Below, piece after piece: positions 25,888 through 34,376 of a stretch of DNA of 64,000 bases. Source of the DNA: Saccharopolyspora phatthalungensis (lineage in GTDB: Bacteria; Actinomycetota; Actinomycetes; Mycobacteriales; Pseudonocardiaceae); assembly GCF_014203395.1 (NCBI RefSeq), contig NZ_JACHIW010000001.1:1984001-2048000 (forward strand), read 5' to 3'. Below the pieces are notes generated by a model. That model saw nothing but the letters and a program-made list of their open reading frames with translations. It did not search any database and was not told where the DNA came from. How positions within the stretch are numbered: position 1 is the first letter of the stretch; every line of letters starts with the position of its first letter. A program made the translations under genes and the position numbers.

Positions 25888-27195
25888 GTGCTGACCTCCG
25901 GCCAGTTACTCGCCGACCGGTACCGGCTTGGCCACCGCATTGCCGTCGGTGGGATGGGCGAGGTGTGGCAGGCGGTGGACGTCCGGCTGGACCGGACCGT
26001 GGCCATCAAGGTGCTCAAGGCGGAGCTGTGCGGTGACGCGGAGTTCCTGCACCGGTTTCGCACGGAGGCCCGGACCACCGCGTCGCTGAACCACCCGGGG
26101 ATCGCCGCGGTGCACGACTACGGTGAGACCGCCTCCATCCCGGATGGGCCGGAGGATACCGCGTACCTGGTGATGGAACTGGTCGAAGGTGAGCCGTTGG
26201 CCGCGATCCTGGCCCGCGAGGGCCGGATCAACACCGACCACACGCTCGACATGCTGGAGCAGGCCGGTCGCGCTTTGCAGGCCGCGCACGAGCGGGGCCT
26301 GGTGCACCGCGACGTCAAGCCCGGCAACATCCTGATCACCCCCGAGGGCAAGGTGAAGCTGACCGACTTCGGTATCGCGAAGGCCGCCGATGCCGCGCCG
26401 GTGACCCGCTCGGGAATGGTGATGGGCACGGCCCACTACATCGCGCCGGAGCAGGCGTTAGGCAACGACGCGACGCCATCCAGCGACGTGTACTCGCTCG
26501 CCGTGGTCGGCTACGAGTGCTTGATGGGGCATCGCCCGTTCCTGTCCGAGAACGCGGTGACGGTCGCGATGATGCACATCCGGGAGATCGCGCCGCCACT
26601 GCCGCCCGACGTGCCGCCCGGCGTGCGGGCGCTGGTCGAGGCGACGCTGGTGAAGGACCCGCGGCGTCGCTACGCCGACGGCGGCGAGTTCGCCAACGCC
26701 GTCGGTGCGGTGCGCGCGGGCAAGCCGCTGCCCGCCCCCTCTTCGCTGGTCGTGCCGCAGCATCGGCATCAGCTGAACGTCAGCGTGCCGAATACCGGCG
26801 TGCACCAGATGCCCGCGCAGCTGCCGCCGATGGGCAACACGTTTCCACCGGGGCTGATCCCGCCGCAGGCGCCGGCCCCTCAGCTGCCGCCACCTGCGAC
26901 ACCCGCACCCCGTACCAACAAGATCGTCGTCTGGGTGCTCGTGGCGGTGCTCGCGGTAGCCTTGCTGATCGCTGTCGGATTGGCCGCCTACTCGGTGGTC
27001 AATTGGGGCCAGGGGTCGGTCGGATCCGGCCATGTGACAACGCACCACCTGGATCCGGCGGCGGCCTTAGGCCGGACTTCGCTTCGGCGCGCGCCCGTGA
27101 TCGGGGCGGACTTGGCGGGTTGGCCGGACACCGTAGTCGGGGGAACACCGCACGTCGCCCTGCTGGCGCCGACCGAAAGGGGCGAAACAGCATGA
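25888..27195 (+). CDS. pknA: Ser/Thr protein kinase PknA
   Basis: The 435-aa protein starts at GTG 25888, three bases after pbpA. The kinase domain covers residues 1-270 with the glycine loop GGMGEV (21-26), Lys41, HRDVKPGN (140-147) and DFG (160-162). A Pro-rich juxtamembrane region follows, then one transmembrane helix (345-370) and a short outside tail without PASTA repeats, as in PknA. It phosphorylates division and wall factors such as Wag31 and FhaB in mycobacteria. Confidence 0.95.
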   Translation: MLTSGQLLADRYRLGHRIAVGGMGEVWQAVDVRLDRTVAIKVLKAELCGDAEFLHRFRTEARTTASLNHPGIAAVHDYGETASIPDGPEDTAYLVMELVEGEPLAAILAREGRINTDHTLDMLEQAGRALQAAHERGLVHRDVKPGNILITPEGKVKLTDFGIAKAADAAPVTRSGMVMGTAHYIAPEQALGNDATPSSDVYSLAVVGYECLMGHRPFLSENAVTVAMMHIREIAPPLPPDVPPGVRALVEATLVKDPRRRYADGGEFANAVGAVRAGKPLPAPSSLVVPQHRHQLNVSVPNTGVHQMPAQLPPMGNTFPPGLIPPQAPAPQLPPPATPAPRTNKIVVWVLVAVLAVALLIAVGLAAYSVVNWGQGSVGSGHVTTHHLDPAAALGRTSLRRAPVIGADLAGWPDTVVGGTPHVALLAPTERGETA

Positions 27196-27232
27196 TGGGA
27201 CGATCGTTGACAAGGATCGGAACGGCGCTTCG

Positions 27233-29188
27233 ATGAGTTCACCTCGACTTCTGTCCAACCGCTACGAGCTCGGTGAGACTCTCGGCTACGGCGGTATGTC
27301 CGAGGTGCACCGCGGCCGCGACACCCGCCTGAGCCGGGACGTGGCGGTAAAGATCCTGCGCGCCGACCTCGCCCGCGACCCCACGTTCCAGCTGCGGTTC
27401 CGCCGCGAGGCGCAGAACGCCGCAGCGTTGAACCACCCGGCGATCGTGGCGGTCTACGACACCGGCGAGACCGAGTCCGAGAACGGGCCGCTGCCGTACA
27501 TCGTGATGGAGTACGTCGACGGCAGGACGCTGCGGGACATCGTCAAGACCGAGGGGCCGCTGGCGCCGCGCCGGGCGATGGAGGTCATGGCCGATGCGTC
27601 GGCGGCGCTGGACTTCAGCCACCGGCATGGCATCGTGCACCGGGACGTCAAGCCGGCCAACATCATGATCACCCGCTCCGGCGCGGTGAAGGTGATGGAC
27701 TTCGGCATCGCTCGCGCGCTGGCCGACGGACAAGCCGCGGTGACGCAGACCGCGGCGGTGATAGGAACCGCCCAATACCTGTCACCGGAGCAGGCTCGCG
27801 GCGAGGCGGTGGACGCGCGAAGCGACGTCTACGCCTCCGGCTGCGTGCTGTTCGAGTTGCTCACCGGGGAACCGCCGTTCACCGGTGATTCGCCGGTCGC
27901 GGTCGCCTACCAGCACGTTCGGGAGGAGCCGCGCAAGCCCTCCGACGTCAACCCGACGACGCCCGCCTCGCTGGACGCCGTGGTGCTCAAGGCGTTGAGC
28001 AAGAACCCGGCCAACCGTTACCAGTCGGCCGCGGAGATGCGGGCCGACCTGGTGCGGGTGCTCTCCGGGCAGCGCCCCAAGGCCCCGATGATCATGTCGG
28101 AGGACGAGCGGACGGCGATGCTCACCCAGACGTCGGCGACCGAGATGCTGCCGCCGGGGCGGCACCGCTCGGTCGACCGGGACCCGGACGAGATCGACCC
28201 CCGACAGGAACGCAAGCGCCGCAAGCACTGGATGGTCGCCCTGGTCACCGCGGCCTGCGTGGCGGTCTTCGCGCTCGCGGCGTGGCTGGTCACAAGCATG
28301 GTCAACAGCGAGCCGGAGGGGCAACCGGTACCGAACCTCATGGGCATGAACCGGGCGGCGGCGCTGGCCCAGGCCAGCAGCGAGCAGTGGAACGTCGTCT
28401 CGAAGCTGTGCCCGTCGTCGGTAGAGGACGTCGACAGAGTCGTCAGGCAGACCCCGCCGTGGCCGGCTCAGCTCGTCAAGGAACGCCAGAAGCTGGAACT
28501 GTGCTTCGGCACCGGCCCGGCCAGCGTGCCGGTGCCCGACCTGTCCGGGTTGACCATCAACGAGGCCTCGCAACGGCTGGAAGAGGCCGGGCTCAAGCTG
28601 GGGCTGACGCCGGATTACAAGGAGACCAGCGACCCCAAGTCCGTCGGCAAGGTCATGGACTGGGACAAGAAGGGCGAGACCGTCACCCAGGGCACCACGA
28701 TCTCCGTCGTGATCGGCAAGGAGATCACCACGGTCGAGGTCCGGGACGTGCGCAACATGCCCTACGACACGGCGAAGGCATACCTGGAGGGCGCCGGGTT
28801 CAAGGTCAGCAAGGTGGACCGCGACTCCGACCAGCCGCAGGGCACCGTGATCGACCAGAACCCGGCGGGCGGGAGCAAGGCACGGCCGGGCTCCGAGGTG
28901 TCCCTGGTGGTGTCCAACGGCCAGCAGCTGACGATGCCGCCCCTGACGAGAATGTCGCCGAGCCAGGCCGAGCAGGCATTGCGGTCCCGCGGCTGGGACG
29001 GCGAGATCATCGAGACCAAGCAGTCGACCACGGACCAAACGCTGGACAACAAGGTGGTCGGCACGTCGCCGGGCGCGGGTCAGAAGATGGCCAAGAACCA
29101 GCCGGTGACGCTGTACGTCGGCGAATACGACAGCAGCCCACCCACCAGTTCCCCGCCTAATGGCGGCATCATCCCGCCGTTCGGCTGA
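27233..29188 (+). CDS. pknB: PASTA-domain Ser/Thr protein kinase PknB
   Basis: The 651-aa protein has a kinase domain with Lys40, HRDVKPAN (136-143), DFG (156-158) and an activation loop with the two adjacent threonines of TQTAAVIGTA, the PknB autophosphorylation site. One transmembrane helix lies at about 333-355. Four extracellular PASTA repeats follow from 365 (VPNLMGM, VPVPDLSGL, VEVRDVRNM, MPPLTRM) and bind muropeptides or lipid II. It ends the kinase-wall operon. Confidence 0.95.
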   Translation: MSSPRLLSNRYELGETLGYGGMSEVHRGRDTRLSRDVAVKILRADLARDPTFQLRFRREAQNAAALNHPAIVAVYDTGETESENGPLPYIVMEYVDGRTLRDIVKTEGPLAPRRAMEVMADASAALDFSHRHGIVHRDVKPANIMITRSGAVKVMDFGIARALADGQAAVTQTAAVIGTAQYLSPEQARGEAVDARSDVYASGCVLFELLTGEPPFTGDSPVAVAYQHVREEPRKPSDVNPTTPASLDAVVLKALSKNPANRYQSAAEMRADLVRVLSGQRPKAPMIMSEDERTAMLTQTSATEMLPPGRHRSVDRDPDEIDPRQERKRRKHWMVALVTAACVAVFALAAWLVTSMVNSEPEGQPVPNLMGMNRAAALAQASSEQWNVVSKLCPSSVEDVDRVVRQTPPWPAQLVKERQKLELCFGTGPASVPVPDLSGLTINEASQRLEEAGLKLGLTPDYKETSDPKSVGKVMDWDKKGETVTQGTTISVVIGKEITTVEVRDVRNMPYDTAKAYLEGAGFKVSKVDRDSDQPQGTVIDQNPAGGSKARPGSEVSLVVSNGQQLTMPPLTRMSPSQAEQALRSRGWDGEIIETKQSTTDQTLDNKVVGTSPGAGQKMAKNQPVTLYVGEYDSSPPTSSPPNGGIIPPFG

Positions 29189-29205
29189 TCGGCCGCAAAC
29201 GGCTC

Positions 29206-29243
29206 GAAGGGCAGCCCGGACCGATCGGTCCGGGATGCCCTTC
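29206..29243. terminator. bidirectional terminator between pknB and trpG-like gene
   Basis: A long hairpin GAAGGGCA-CCCGGACC/GGTCCGGG-TGCCCTTC with a GATC centre lies between the convergent pknB (ends 29188) and the gene ending at 29255. Confidence 0.8.
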
Positions 29244-29254
29244 GGCTATTCGCG

Positions 29255-29920
29255 TCAGCGCCGGGCGGCCGCAGCGACCTGGCGCATGCCGCGTTCGAGC
29301 TCCGCGACCACGGACTCGTCCACCGGGTGCCCGGCCGAGGCCATCCAATTCGCCAGCATCCGGTGGCCGCCGTCGGTGAGCACCGATTCGGGGTGGAACT
29401 GAACACTCTCCACCGGAAGTTCCCGGTGCCGCATGCCCATCACGATGCCGGACGCGGTTCGCGCGGTGATCTCGAAATCGTCCGGGATGGTGTCGGCGCG
29501 GACGATCAGCGAGTGGTAGCGCGTCGCGATGAACGGCTCCGCGAGACCGGCGAACACTCCGGCTCCGGAATGGTGAATTTCGCTGACCTTGCCGTGCAGC
29601 AGTTCCGGCGCCCGCTCGACGACCCCGCCCCAGACCGCGCCAACGGCCTGGTGCCCGAGGCACACTCCGAACACCGGCCTGCGCTCCGCGGCGCAGCGTT
29701 CAATGAGCTCCATCGTGCGCCCGGCGCGGTCCGGCGTACCCGGACCGGGGCTGATCAGGACACCATCGGCGGAGGCCATGTCGGCGGCGGCGACGACGTC
29801 GTTTCGGCGCACGACGCAATTCGCGCCCAGTTGCGCCAGATACTGTACGAGGTTGTAGACGAAGCTGTCGTAGTTGTCGACGACGAGTACGCGCACGCCG
29901 ACAGCGTACGCGGTAGGCAT
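29255..29920 (-). CDS. trpG: class I glutamine amidotransferase, anthranilate/aminodeoxychorismate synthase component II
   Basis: The family starts at MRVLVVDNYDSF (GTG 29896); ATG 29920 would add eight residues. The oxyanion motif is LISPGPGTPD, the nucleophile Cys is in GVCLGHQAVG, and His/Glu are in QFHPES. It supplies ammonia from glutamine to a chorismate-using synthase. In many actinobacteria the gene next to pknB is annotated trpG although it may serve PabB; the sequence does not settle this. No synthase subunit is in the window. Confidence 0.9.
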   Translation of the reverse strand: MPTAYAVGVRVLVVDNYDSFVYNLVQYLAQLGANCVVRRNDVVAAADMASADGVLISPGPGTPDRAGRTMELIERCAAERRPVFGVCLGHQAVGAVWGGVVERAPELLHGKVSEIHHSGAGVFAGLAEPFIATRYHSLIVRADTIPDDFEITARTASGIVMGMRHRELPVESVQFHPESVLTDGGHRMLANWMASAGHPVDESVVAELERGMRQVAAAARR

Positions 29921-30257
29921 TCCGGTTTCACCGGTCTGTTCACAACGGACTGTTCACAACGGGCGCCCGATCGAGGAAGTGATCAACAACTACCGGAAAG
30001 TCCGCGACACCGTGCGCAATCGTGCGGACGACGATTCGGCGACAGCGCGAGGACCGCCCGGGATGAAGCCGCCGTGCTCCGGTCCGGTCACGGCTTGGAC
30101 CACGGAGTCGATCAACGCTGTGATTACGTTAACGTGGTAACTGGAATAACGAGTCGCGCCGCCGGAAGCCGCGCACCCGGACACCGGGCCGGAATCCGAG
30201 GCGCGGCGACCGCCCGAGCAAGCGGCGCACGATGCCGCACCACCTGGCGAGGACACC
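29921..30257. promoter_or_regulatory. divergent trpG-like/crgA promoter region
   Basis: This is 337 bp without a gene. A 14-bp direct repeat (CTGTTCACAACGGA, 29936 and 29950) lies just upstream of the trpG-like start. A 10-bp palindrome ACGTTAACGT (30126-30135) sits 120 bp before crgA. Both are candidate regulator sites; no regulator can be named. Confidence 0.4.
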
Positions 30258-30524
30258 ATGCCGAAGTCCAAGGTCCGCAAGAAGGACTCCCCCACCCCGG
30301 TGGCCGATCGCCGCACGCCGGTGAAGGCGAAGGCGGTCGGCCCATCGCACCCGATCTACGTCATCGTGATGTTGGGGATGATGCTGATCGGGCTGGTCTG
30401 GCTGGTGGTGAACTACCTGGCTGGCGAGAAGATCCCGTTCATGACCGATCTGGGCGGGTGGAATTTCGCCGTCGGCTTCTCGTTCATGATCATCGGCCTG
30501 TTGATGACGATGCGCTGGCGCTGA
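30258..30524 (+). CDS. crgA: cell division protein CrgA
   Basis: The 88-aa protein starts MPKSKVRKKDS. It has a basic cytoplasmic N-terminus and two transmembrane helices (IYVIVMLGMMLIGLVWLVV, about 37-57, and WNFAVGFSFMIIGLLMTM, about 69-87) around NYLAGEKIPFMTDLGG. This is the complete CrgA layout. CrgA binds FtsZ-ring and PBP partners and coordinates septum formation. It is monocistronic, followed by a hairpin. Confidence 0.95.
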   Translation: MPKSKVRKKDSPTPVADRRTPVKAKAVGPSHPIYVIVMLGMMLIGLVWLVVNYLAGEKIPFMTDLGGWNFAVGFSFMIIGLLMTMRWR

Positions 30525-30560
30525 TCACGACCCGCTTCGGCAAGGCAGCGGATCGTGGTC

Positions 30561-30592
30561 GAGGTCCGAAGGGATTAATCCCTTCGGGCCTC
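30561..30592 (+). terminator. crgA terminator
   Basis: A palindrome GAGGTCCGAAGGGATT/AATCCCTTCGGGCCTC begins 36 bp after the crgA stop. Confidence 0.75.
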
Positions 30593-30654
30593 ATTCGTCT
30601 AGTCGGCCCCTTGACTACGAGTCAGCGAAGAACAGCGGTGTAACTCATCCCCAA

Positions 30655-30698
30655 TGGGGATAACCCCTGTGGATAACTCATCGGCGGCAGGTGGATAA
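30655..30698. other. cluster of DnaA-box-like sites
   Basis: TGGGGATAA (30655), an exact TGTGGATAA (30668-30676) and GGTGGATAA (30690-30698) lie in the same orientation, directly before the GTG at 30701. They could let DnaA influence this promoter or simply titrate DnaA. Confidence 0.45.
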
Positions 30699-30700
30699 CG

Positions 30701-31108
30701 GTGGAGGCGGGTGGATCTCGGCAGTGGGCGACGCCGCTTGGGCTGGTCGCCTGCGGCTGGGTGCTCGCCGTCGCAGCGGCGGTGTGGTGGCTGGTCGCCG
30801 AGTCGGCGACGGACCGACTGTTCATCGGCGTGCTCGTGGTGGCGCTGGCCGCCACCGCCGCGCACGGCAGCATCTGCCGACCGCGGCTGCGCGCGGACCG
30901 CGAAGGCGTCACCGTCCGGGGCTTGCGGGGCCCGCAGCACTGGTCCTGGCCGGCGGTGGCGGTGCGGGTCCGCCAGGACCGCCGGTTCGGCCGCACCGTG
31001 CAGACGCTCGAACTCGATGCCGACCCGGAGCTGGTCGTGCTGACCAGGCTTGACCTGGGTGCGGACCCACAGGTAGTCGCGGACGAACTCCACGCGCTGC
31101 GCGGCTGA
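30701..31108 (+). CDS. PH-domain membrane protein
   Basis: The 135-aa protein has two closely spaced membrane helices (PLGLVACGWVLAVAAAVWWL and LFIGVLVVALAATAAH), followed by a small PH-like domain (LRADREGVTVRGLRGPQHW). It sits between crgA and the rhomboid/ppiA genes, where mycobacteria carry the membrane PH protein Rv0010c. The function is unknown, presumably at the envelope. Confidence 0.8.
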   Translation: MEAGGSRQWATPLGLVACGWVLAVAAAVWWLVAESATDRLFIGVLVVALAATAAHGSICRPRLRADREGVTVRGLRGPQHWSWPAVAVRVRQDRRFGRTVQTLELDADPELVVLTRLDLGADPQVVADELHALRG

Positions 31109-31112
31109 GCGG

Positions 31113-32042
31113 TCAGGCCCCCAACTGCTGGCAGCGGGTATCCGCGCCGGATCCGATGCAGACTATGTTGCCCAACTGCAGGTCACGCATGACCAGCATC
31201 GCGATCAGGACCACCAGCAGCCCGGCAAGCGCGCCCGCCTGGATCAGCGCTTGCCGATTACGGGGCGCGTAGACCAGCGCACCGGTCGCGAGCACGCCGA
31301 TGACGAGCCCGCCGAGGTGCCCGAGCAGCGAGATGCCCGGGATCAGCACGCTGGCGGCGATGTTGAGCGCGATCACCACCAGTACCGGCCGCAGGCTCAC
31401 CTTCAGCCGGAGCGCGGCTATCGCGATGCCGCCCATCAGGCCGTACACCGCGCCGGACGCGCCAGCCACCGACTTGAGCTCGGCACCGAACATAAACACG
31501 GCGGTGCTGCCGCCGAGCAGGGACAGCATGTACACCGCGCCGAATCGGAGCCGCCCCAGCACGAGCTCCAGGTCCCGGCCGATCACCCACAGGGCGATCA
31601 TGTTCATCAGCAGGTGGATCAGGCCGATGTGCAGGAACCCGGAGCTGATCAGTCGCCACCACTGCCCGGCGGCGACCAGGATCGGCCAGAGCGCGAAGTC
31701 ATCGAACAGCGCGGCCGTGTAGTTCAAACCGATGCTGCCAGCCTGCACCGCGGTGAGCACGAAGACCACCACGTTGATCGCGACCAGCACGGGCACCAGG
31801 ATCGGCTTGCTGGACAGCCGCGCTCCGGCGACCGTCACCGGTCGCCGCGCGGCACGTTGCCCCTGCGCGACGCAGTCGACGCACTGCTGGCCGACGGAGG
31901 CGTCGCGAAGGCACTCCGGGCACGCCGGCCGCTCACACCGGGTGCAGCGCAGCCCGGTGGGGCGGTTCGGGTGCCGGACGCAGGTCGGCAGCTGCGGCGG
32001 CGCCCCGTCCGCCCCAGGCTGCGATCCGGGCGGAACAGTCAC
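31113..32042 (-). CDS. rhomboid-family intramembrane serine protease
   Basis: This 309-aa protein starts with a B-box-like zinc region (CVRHPNRPTG, CTRC, CPEC, CVDC at about 21-57). Six or seven membrane helices follow, with HLLMNMIALW, catalytic Ser196 in GASGAVYG and His242 in GHLGG. Rhomboids cleave membrane-spanning substrates within the bilayer. It lies 32 bp downstream of ppiA on the same strand. The zinc-finger-rhomboid combination is common in actinobacteria. Confidence 0.9.
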   Translation of the reverse strand: MTVPPGSQPGADGAPPQLPTCVRHPNRPTGLRCTRCERPACPECLRDASVGQQCVDCVAQGQRAARRPVTVAGARLSSKPILVPVLVAINVVVFVLTAVQAGSIGLNYTAALFDDFALWPILVAAGQWWRLISSGFLHIGLIHLLMNMIALWVIGRDLELVLGRLRFGAVYMLSLLGGSTAVFMFGAELKSVAGASGAVYGLMGGIAIAALRLKVSLRPVLVVIALNIAASVLIPGISLLGHLGGLVIGVLATGALVYAPRNRQALIQAGALAGLLVVLIAMLVMRDLQLGNIVCIGSGADTRCQQLGA

Positions 32043-32074
32043 GTCAGGACCTGCTCTTCACTTCGTCGGCTGAG

Positions 32075-32623
32075 TCAGCCGCGTTCGATCGAAACCTTCT
32101 CGATGACGATGTCAGTGAGCGGCCGGTCGGCCTTGCCGGTCGGCGTCTGCGCGATCGAGTCGACCTTGTCGCGCGACGCCTGGTCGGCGACCTCACCGAA
32201 GATCGAGTGCTTGTAGTTCAGCCAGTCCGTGGCACCGACGGTGATGAAGAACTGCGAGCCGTTGGTGTTCGGTCCGGCGTTCGCCATCGCCAGCAGGTAG
32301 GGCTTGCTGAACTGCAGCTCGGGGTGGAACTCGTCACCGAACTGGTAGCCGGGGCCACCGCGCCCGGTTCCGGTCGGATCCCCGGTCTGGATCATGAAAC
32401 CTGCGATGACCCGGTGGAAGATCACCCCATCGTAGAACGGCCCGGAGCGCTCACCCTTGGCGTTGGGTTCGGTGTACTCCTTGGTTCCTTCGGCGAGGCC
32501 CACGAAATTGGCCACGGTCTTGGGCGCCTTGTCGGGGAACAGGTTGATCCGAATGTCGCCCTGCGAAGTGTGCAGGGTCGCGGTCACCTTCGTCCCAACG
32601 AGCGATCCGTTGTCTTCAGCCAC
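32075..32623 (-). CDS. ppiA: cyclophilin-type peptidyl-prolyl cis-trans isomerase
   Basis: With GTG 32623 the product is 182 aa and starts VAEDNGSLVGTKVTATLHTS. Cyclophilin motifs are VANFVGLAEG, FHRVIAGFMIQTGDPTGTGRGGPGY in two parts, ANAGPNTNGSQFFIT and HSIFGEV. There is no signal peptide, so it is cytoplasmic. It is divergent from the cwsA-like gene, the same arrangement as Rv0009/Rv0008c. Confidence 0.93.
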   Translation of the reverse strand: MAEDNGSLVGTKVTATLHTSQGDIRINLFPDKAPKTVANFVGLAEGTKEYTEPNAKGERSGPFYDGVIFHRVIAGFMIQTGDPTGTGRGGPGYQFGDEFHPELQFSKPYLLAMANAGPNTNGSQFFITVGATDWLNYKHSIFGEVADQASRDKVDSIAQTPTGKADRPLTDIVIEKVSIERG

Positions 32624-32765
32624 CAGACCATCCTGCCATCGAAGAGGCCGAACGCGGTGTCTGGGTGCAGTATGGGGGCTGATCGCCGCCTGCCGGGCGG
32701 TGTCAACGCCGGGGGCGTGGGCAGATGAAATCGACCGGCGAACGTCGGGCTGAGGAGGGCACACG

Positions 32766-33341
32766 ATGGACGAGGTGAAGGCGATGGCCCGAGCTGGCGA
32801 AAGCGTGGGCAAGGCGGTCGGGACGGGCATCAAGTCCGCCCGCCACGGCGCTAAACGCGCCGGCGAGGTCGGCGTGGCGCTGTCCAGGCAGGCTGCGGTC
32901 CGCGCCGAGCAGGAGCTCGCCAGTCGCGGCTATTCCACAGAGGAGCTGCAGGAACTTCTCGCGCAGCGGGCCACCGGGATGTCCCGCAAGGAGCTCGCCA
33001 AACGCGGCCGCAAGGCGCGCAAGCAGTGGGATAAGAAGACCGCGAAGTCTCGCAAACAGCTGGCCAAGAACACTCTCGCGGCCCGCAAGGAACTGGCCGC
33101 GCGCATCGACCCGGGCAAGCCGAAGCAGCGGCGCAAATGGCCGTGGATGCTCCTTGCGCTGATCGGCCTGGTTGCGGCCGCGGCGGCGGTGTTCTCCCGC
33201 CGCCCCGAGGAACTGCCGATCGCGGAGGCGGACAACGAGTTCACCCGGCGCGACACCCAAGCCCGCCACCGCGCGGACCGCCCAGACACGGCGACCCAGT
33301 CCGAGAGCCGGCCGAACGTCGCCCGAGAGCAATCCCGCTGA
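32766..33341 (+). CDS. CwsA-like membrane protein
   Basis: The 191-aa protein has a long, strongly basic helical N-terminus (SRKELAKRGRKARKQWDKKT), a single membrane helix at about 124-142 (WPWMLLALIGLVAAAAAVF) and a polar tail. Position beside ppiA and topology match CwsA (Rv0008c), which links Wag31 and CrgA at the cell pole in mycobacteria. Primary similarity is too low for me to name it outright, so this is a synteny-based call. Confidence 0.65.
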   Translation: MDEVKAMARAGESVGKAVGTGIKSARHGAKRAGEVGVALSRQAAVRAEQELASRGYSTEELQELLAQRATGMSRKELAKRGRKARKQWDKKTAKSRKQLAKNTLAARKELAARIDPGKPKQRRKWPWMLLALIGLVAAAAAVFSRRPEELPIAEADNEFTRRDTQARHRADRPDTATQSESRPNVAREQSR

Positions 33342-33444
33342 CCCCGTGAACCAATGGGAGGCCGGAGCGCTGGCCCGGCCTCCCATTTCTCGGAGTGGTT
33401 TAGATCACATCCGATGGGATCGGTTCTATGGTCACGATGCAGGG

Positions 33445-33939
33445 ATGAGCGAACCGACCAGCTTCGATCTGCAAGCTTCGACGCGCGTGTCCGCGACCCC
33501 GGACGAGGTGTACCGGATCGCCAGCGACATCACGCGGATGGGCGAATGGAGCCCGGAGTGCACCGGCGGCGAGTGGGCCACCGGCGAGCCGGGCACCGTC
33601 GGCGCCACCGTCAAGGGCCGCAATCGGTTCCGCGACGACACCTGGACGACCGAGTGCGAGGTCACGGCGGCCGAGCCGGGCCGCCGGTTCGCCTGGGCGG
33701 TGCCGACCCACTCGCCGACGCCGGACAACTCGGTGTGGTCGTTCGAGTTCGAACCCGATGGTGCCGGCTGCACGCTGACCCAGCGCTTCCGGATGCGGCA
33801 ACCCCCTACCCCGCTTCTTTCGATCAGGGATCGCCTGCCCGCCGAGCGGGCCGCCACCTTCCTGGATTTTCGCCGGTCGCGACTGCAGCAGGCGATGCAA
33901 CAGACGGTCGAGGCGATCAAAGACGCCGCGGAACGCTGA
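33445..33939 (+). CDS. SRPBCC-family (polyketide cyclase/START-like) protein
   Basis: From ATG 33445 the product has 164 aa. It shows the START-like pattern TRVSATPDEVYRIASDITRM, WSPECTGGEW and FEPDGAGCTLTQRF, with a C-terminal helix (FRRSRLQQAMQQTVEAIK). These proteins bind or modify small hydrophobic ligands; no ligand can be assigned. Its stop codon overlaps the first operator of the next gene. Confidence 0.8.
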   Translation: MSEPTSFDLQASTRVSATPDEVYRIASDITRMGEWSPECTGGEWATGEPGTVGATVKGRNRFRDDTWTTECEVTAAEPGRRFAWAVPTHSPTPDNSVWSFEFEPDGAGCTLTQRFRMRQPPTPLLSIRDRLPAERAATFLDFRRSRLQQAMQQTVEAIKDAAER

Positions 33940-33987
33940 TGTCAACCAGGGTTGACATCAGCCAACTTGTCAACCTAGGTTGACGTC
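33937..33987 (+). promoter_or_regulatory. double palindromic operator over a promoter
   Basis: TGATGTCAACC-AG-GGTTGACATCA (33937-33960) and GTCAACC-TA-GGTTGAC (33969-33984) are two copies of one operator, centres 28 bp apart. TTGACA (33952-33957) in copy 1 and TAGGTT (33976-33981) in copy 2, 18 bp apart, form a plausible promoter that would start at or near the ATG at 33988. Autorepression by the HTH gene is inferred. Confidence 0.7.
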
Positions 33988-34197
33988 ATGGCAGAAGCGA
34001 CGGAACTCGCCTCCGCGGCGAGCAGCCGCGACCCACGGATCGGCCTGCGGGCCGTGGCGGCGCTGCGAAAGCTGCTCGAACAGTTGGAAGCCGTACAGAT
34101 CCGCAATGCGCGCAACCAGGGCTGGTCGTGGCAGGAGATAGCCGGGGAACTCGGCGTGTCCAGGCAGGCCGTGCACAAGAAACACGGGAGGTCGTGA
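33988..34197 (+). CDS. small helix-turn-helix protein, 69 aa
   Basis: The sequence starts MAEATELASAASSRDP. It has a helical middle (LRAVAALRKLLEQLEAVQIR) and a C-terminal HTH (WSWQEIAGELGVSRQAVHKK). There is no Shine-Dalgarno: the bases before the ATG are operator 2, so the mRNA is probably leaderless. In actinobacteria such proteins are often followed by a ClpN-domain partner. Here only a 24-codon frame follows. Confidence 0.8.
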   Translation: MAEATELASAASSRDPRIGLRAVAALRKLLEQLEAVQIRNARNQGWSWQEIAGELGVSRQAVHKKHGRS

Positions 34198-34199
34198 TC

Positions 34200-34274
34200 A
34201 TGTTCGACTCACGAAGAGGCCCCGAAGCCCACGACAGTGAGCCCCGCTGGGACACAACGACACGGCAAGCTTGA
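34200..34274 (+). CDS. 24-codon ORF coupled to the HTH gene, possibly a remnant
   Basis: The ATG at 34200 lies two bases after the HTH stop with GGGAGG eight bases upstream. It encodes MFDSRRGPEAHDSEPRWD... and ends at TGA 34274. The initiation context is good, but the product is far shorter than the usual Clp-N-like partner, so it may be a truncated relic. Confidence 0.35.
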   Translation: MFDSRRGPEAHDSEPRWDTTTRQA

Positions 34275-34312
34275 TCGATCCTGGAGCGTCCCTGCGTGAT
34301 CTCCGGATCAAC

Positions 34313-34358
34313 GAGACCGGCTGGCCGGGCGGTATTTCCGCCCGGCCAGCCGTTTCTC
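34313..34358. terminator. bidirectional terminator
   Basis: CGGCTGGCCGGGCGG (34318-34332) and its inverse (34338-34352), extended by GAGA/TCTC, form a strong stem with loop TATTT between convergent genes ending at 34274 and 34377. Confidence 0.85.
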
Positions 34359-34376
34359 TACGTAACCCGCGCAGGG

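Noticed and set aside
29327..30643. 438-codon + strand frame over the trpG-like gene
   Set aside because: Antisense shadow of the amidotransferase gene, extending by chance over the intergenic region and crgA in another frame.
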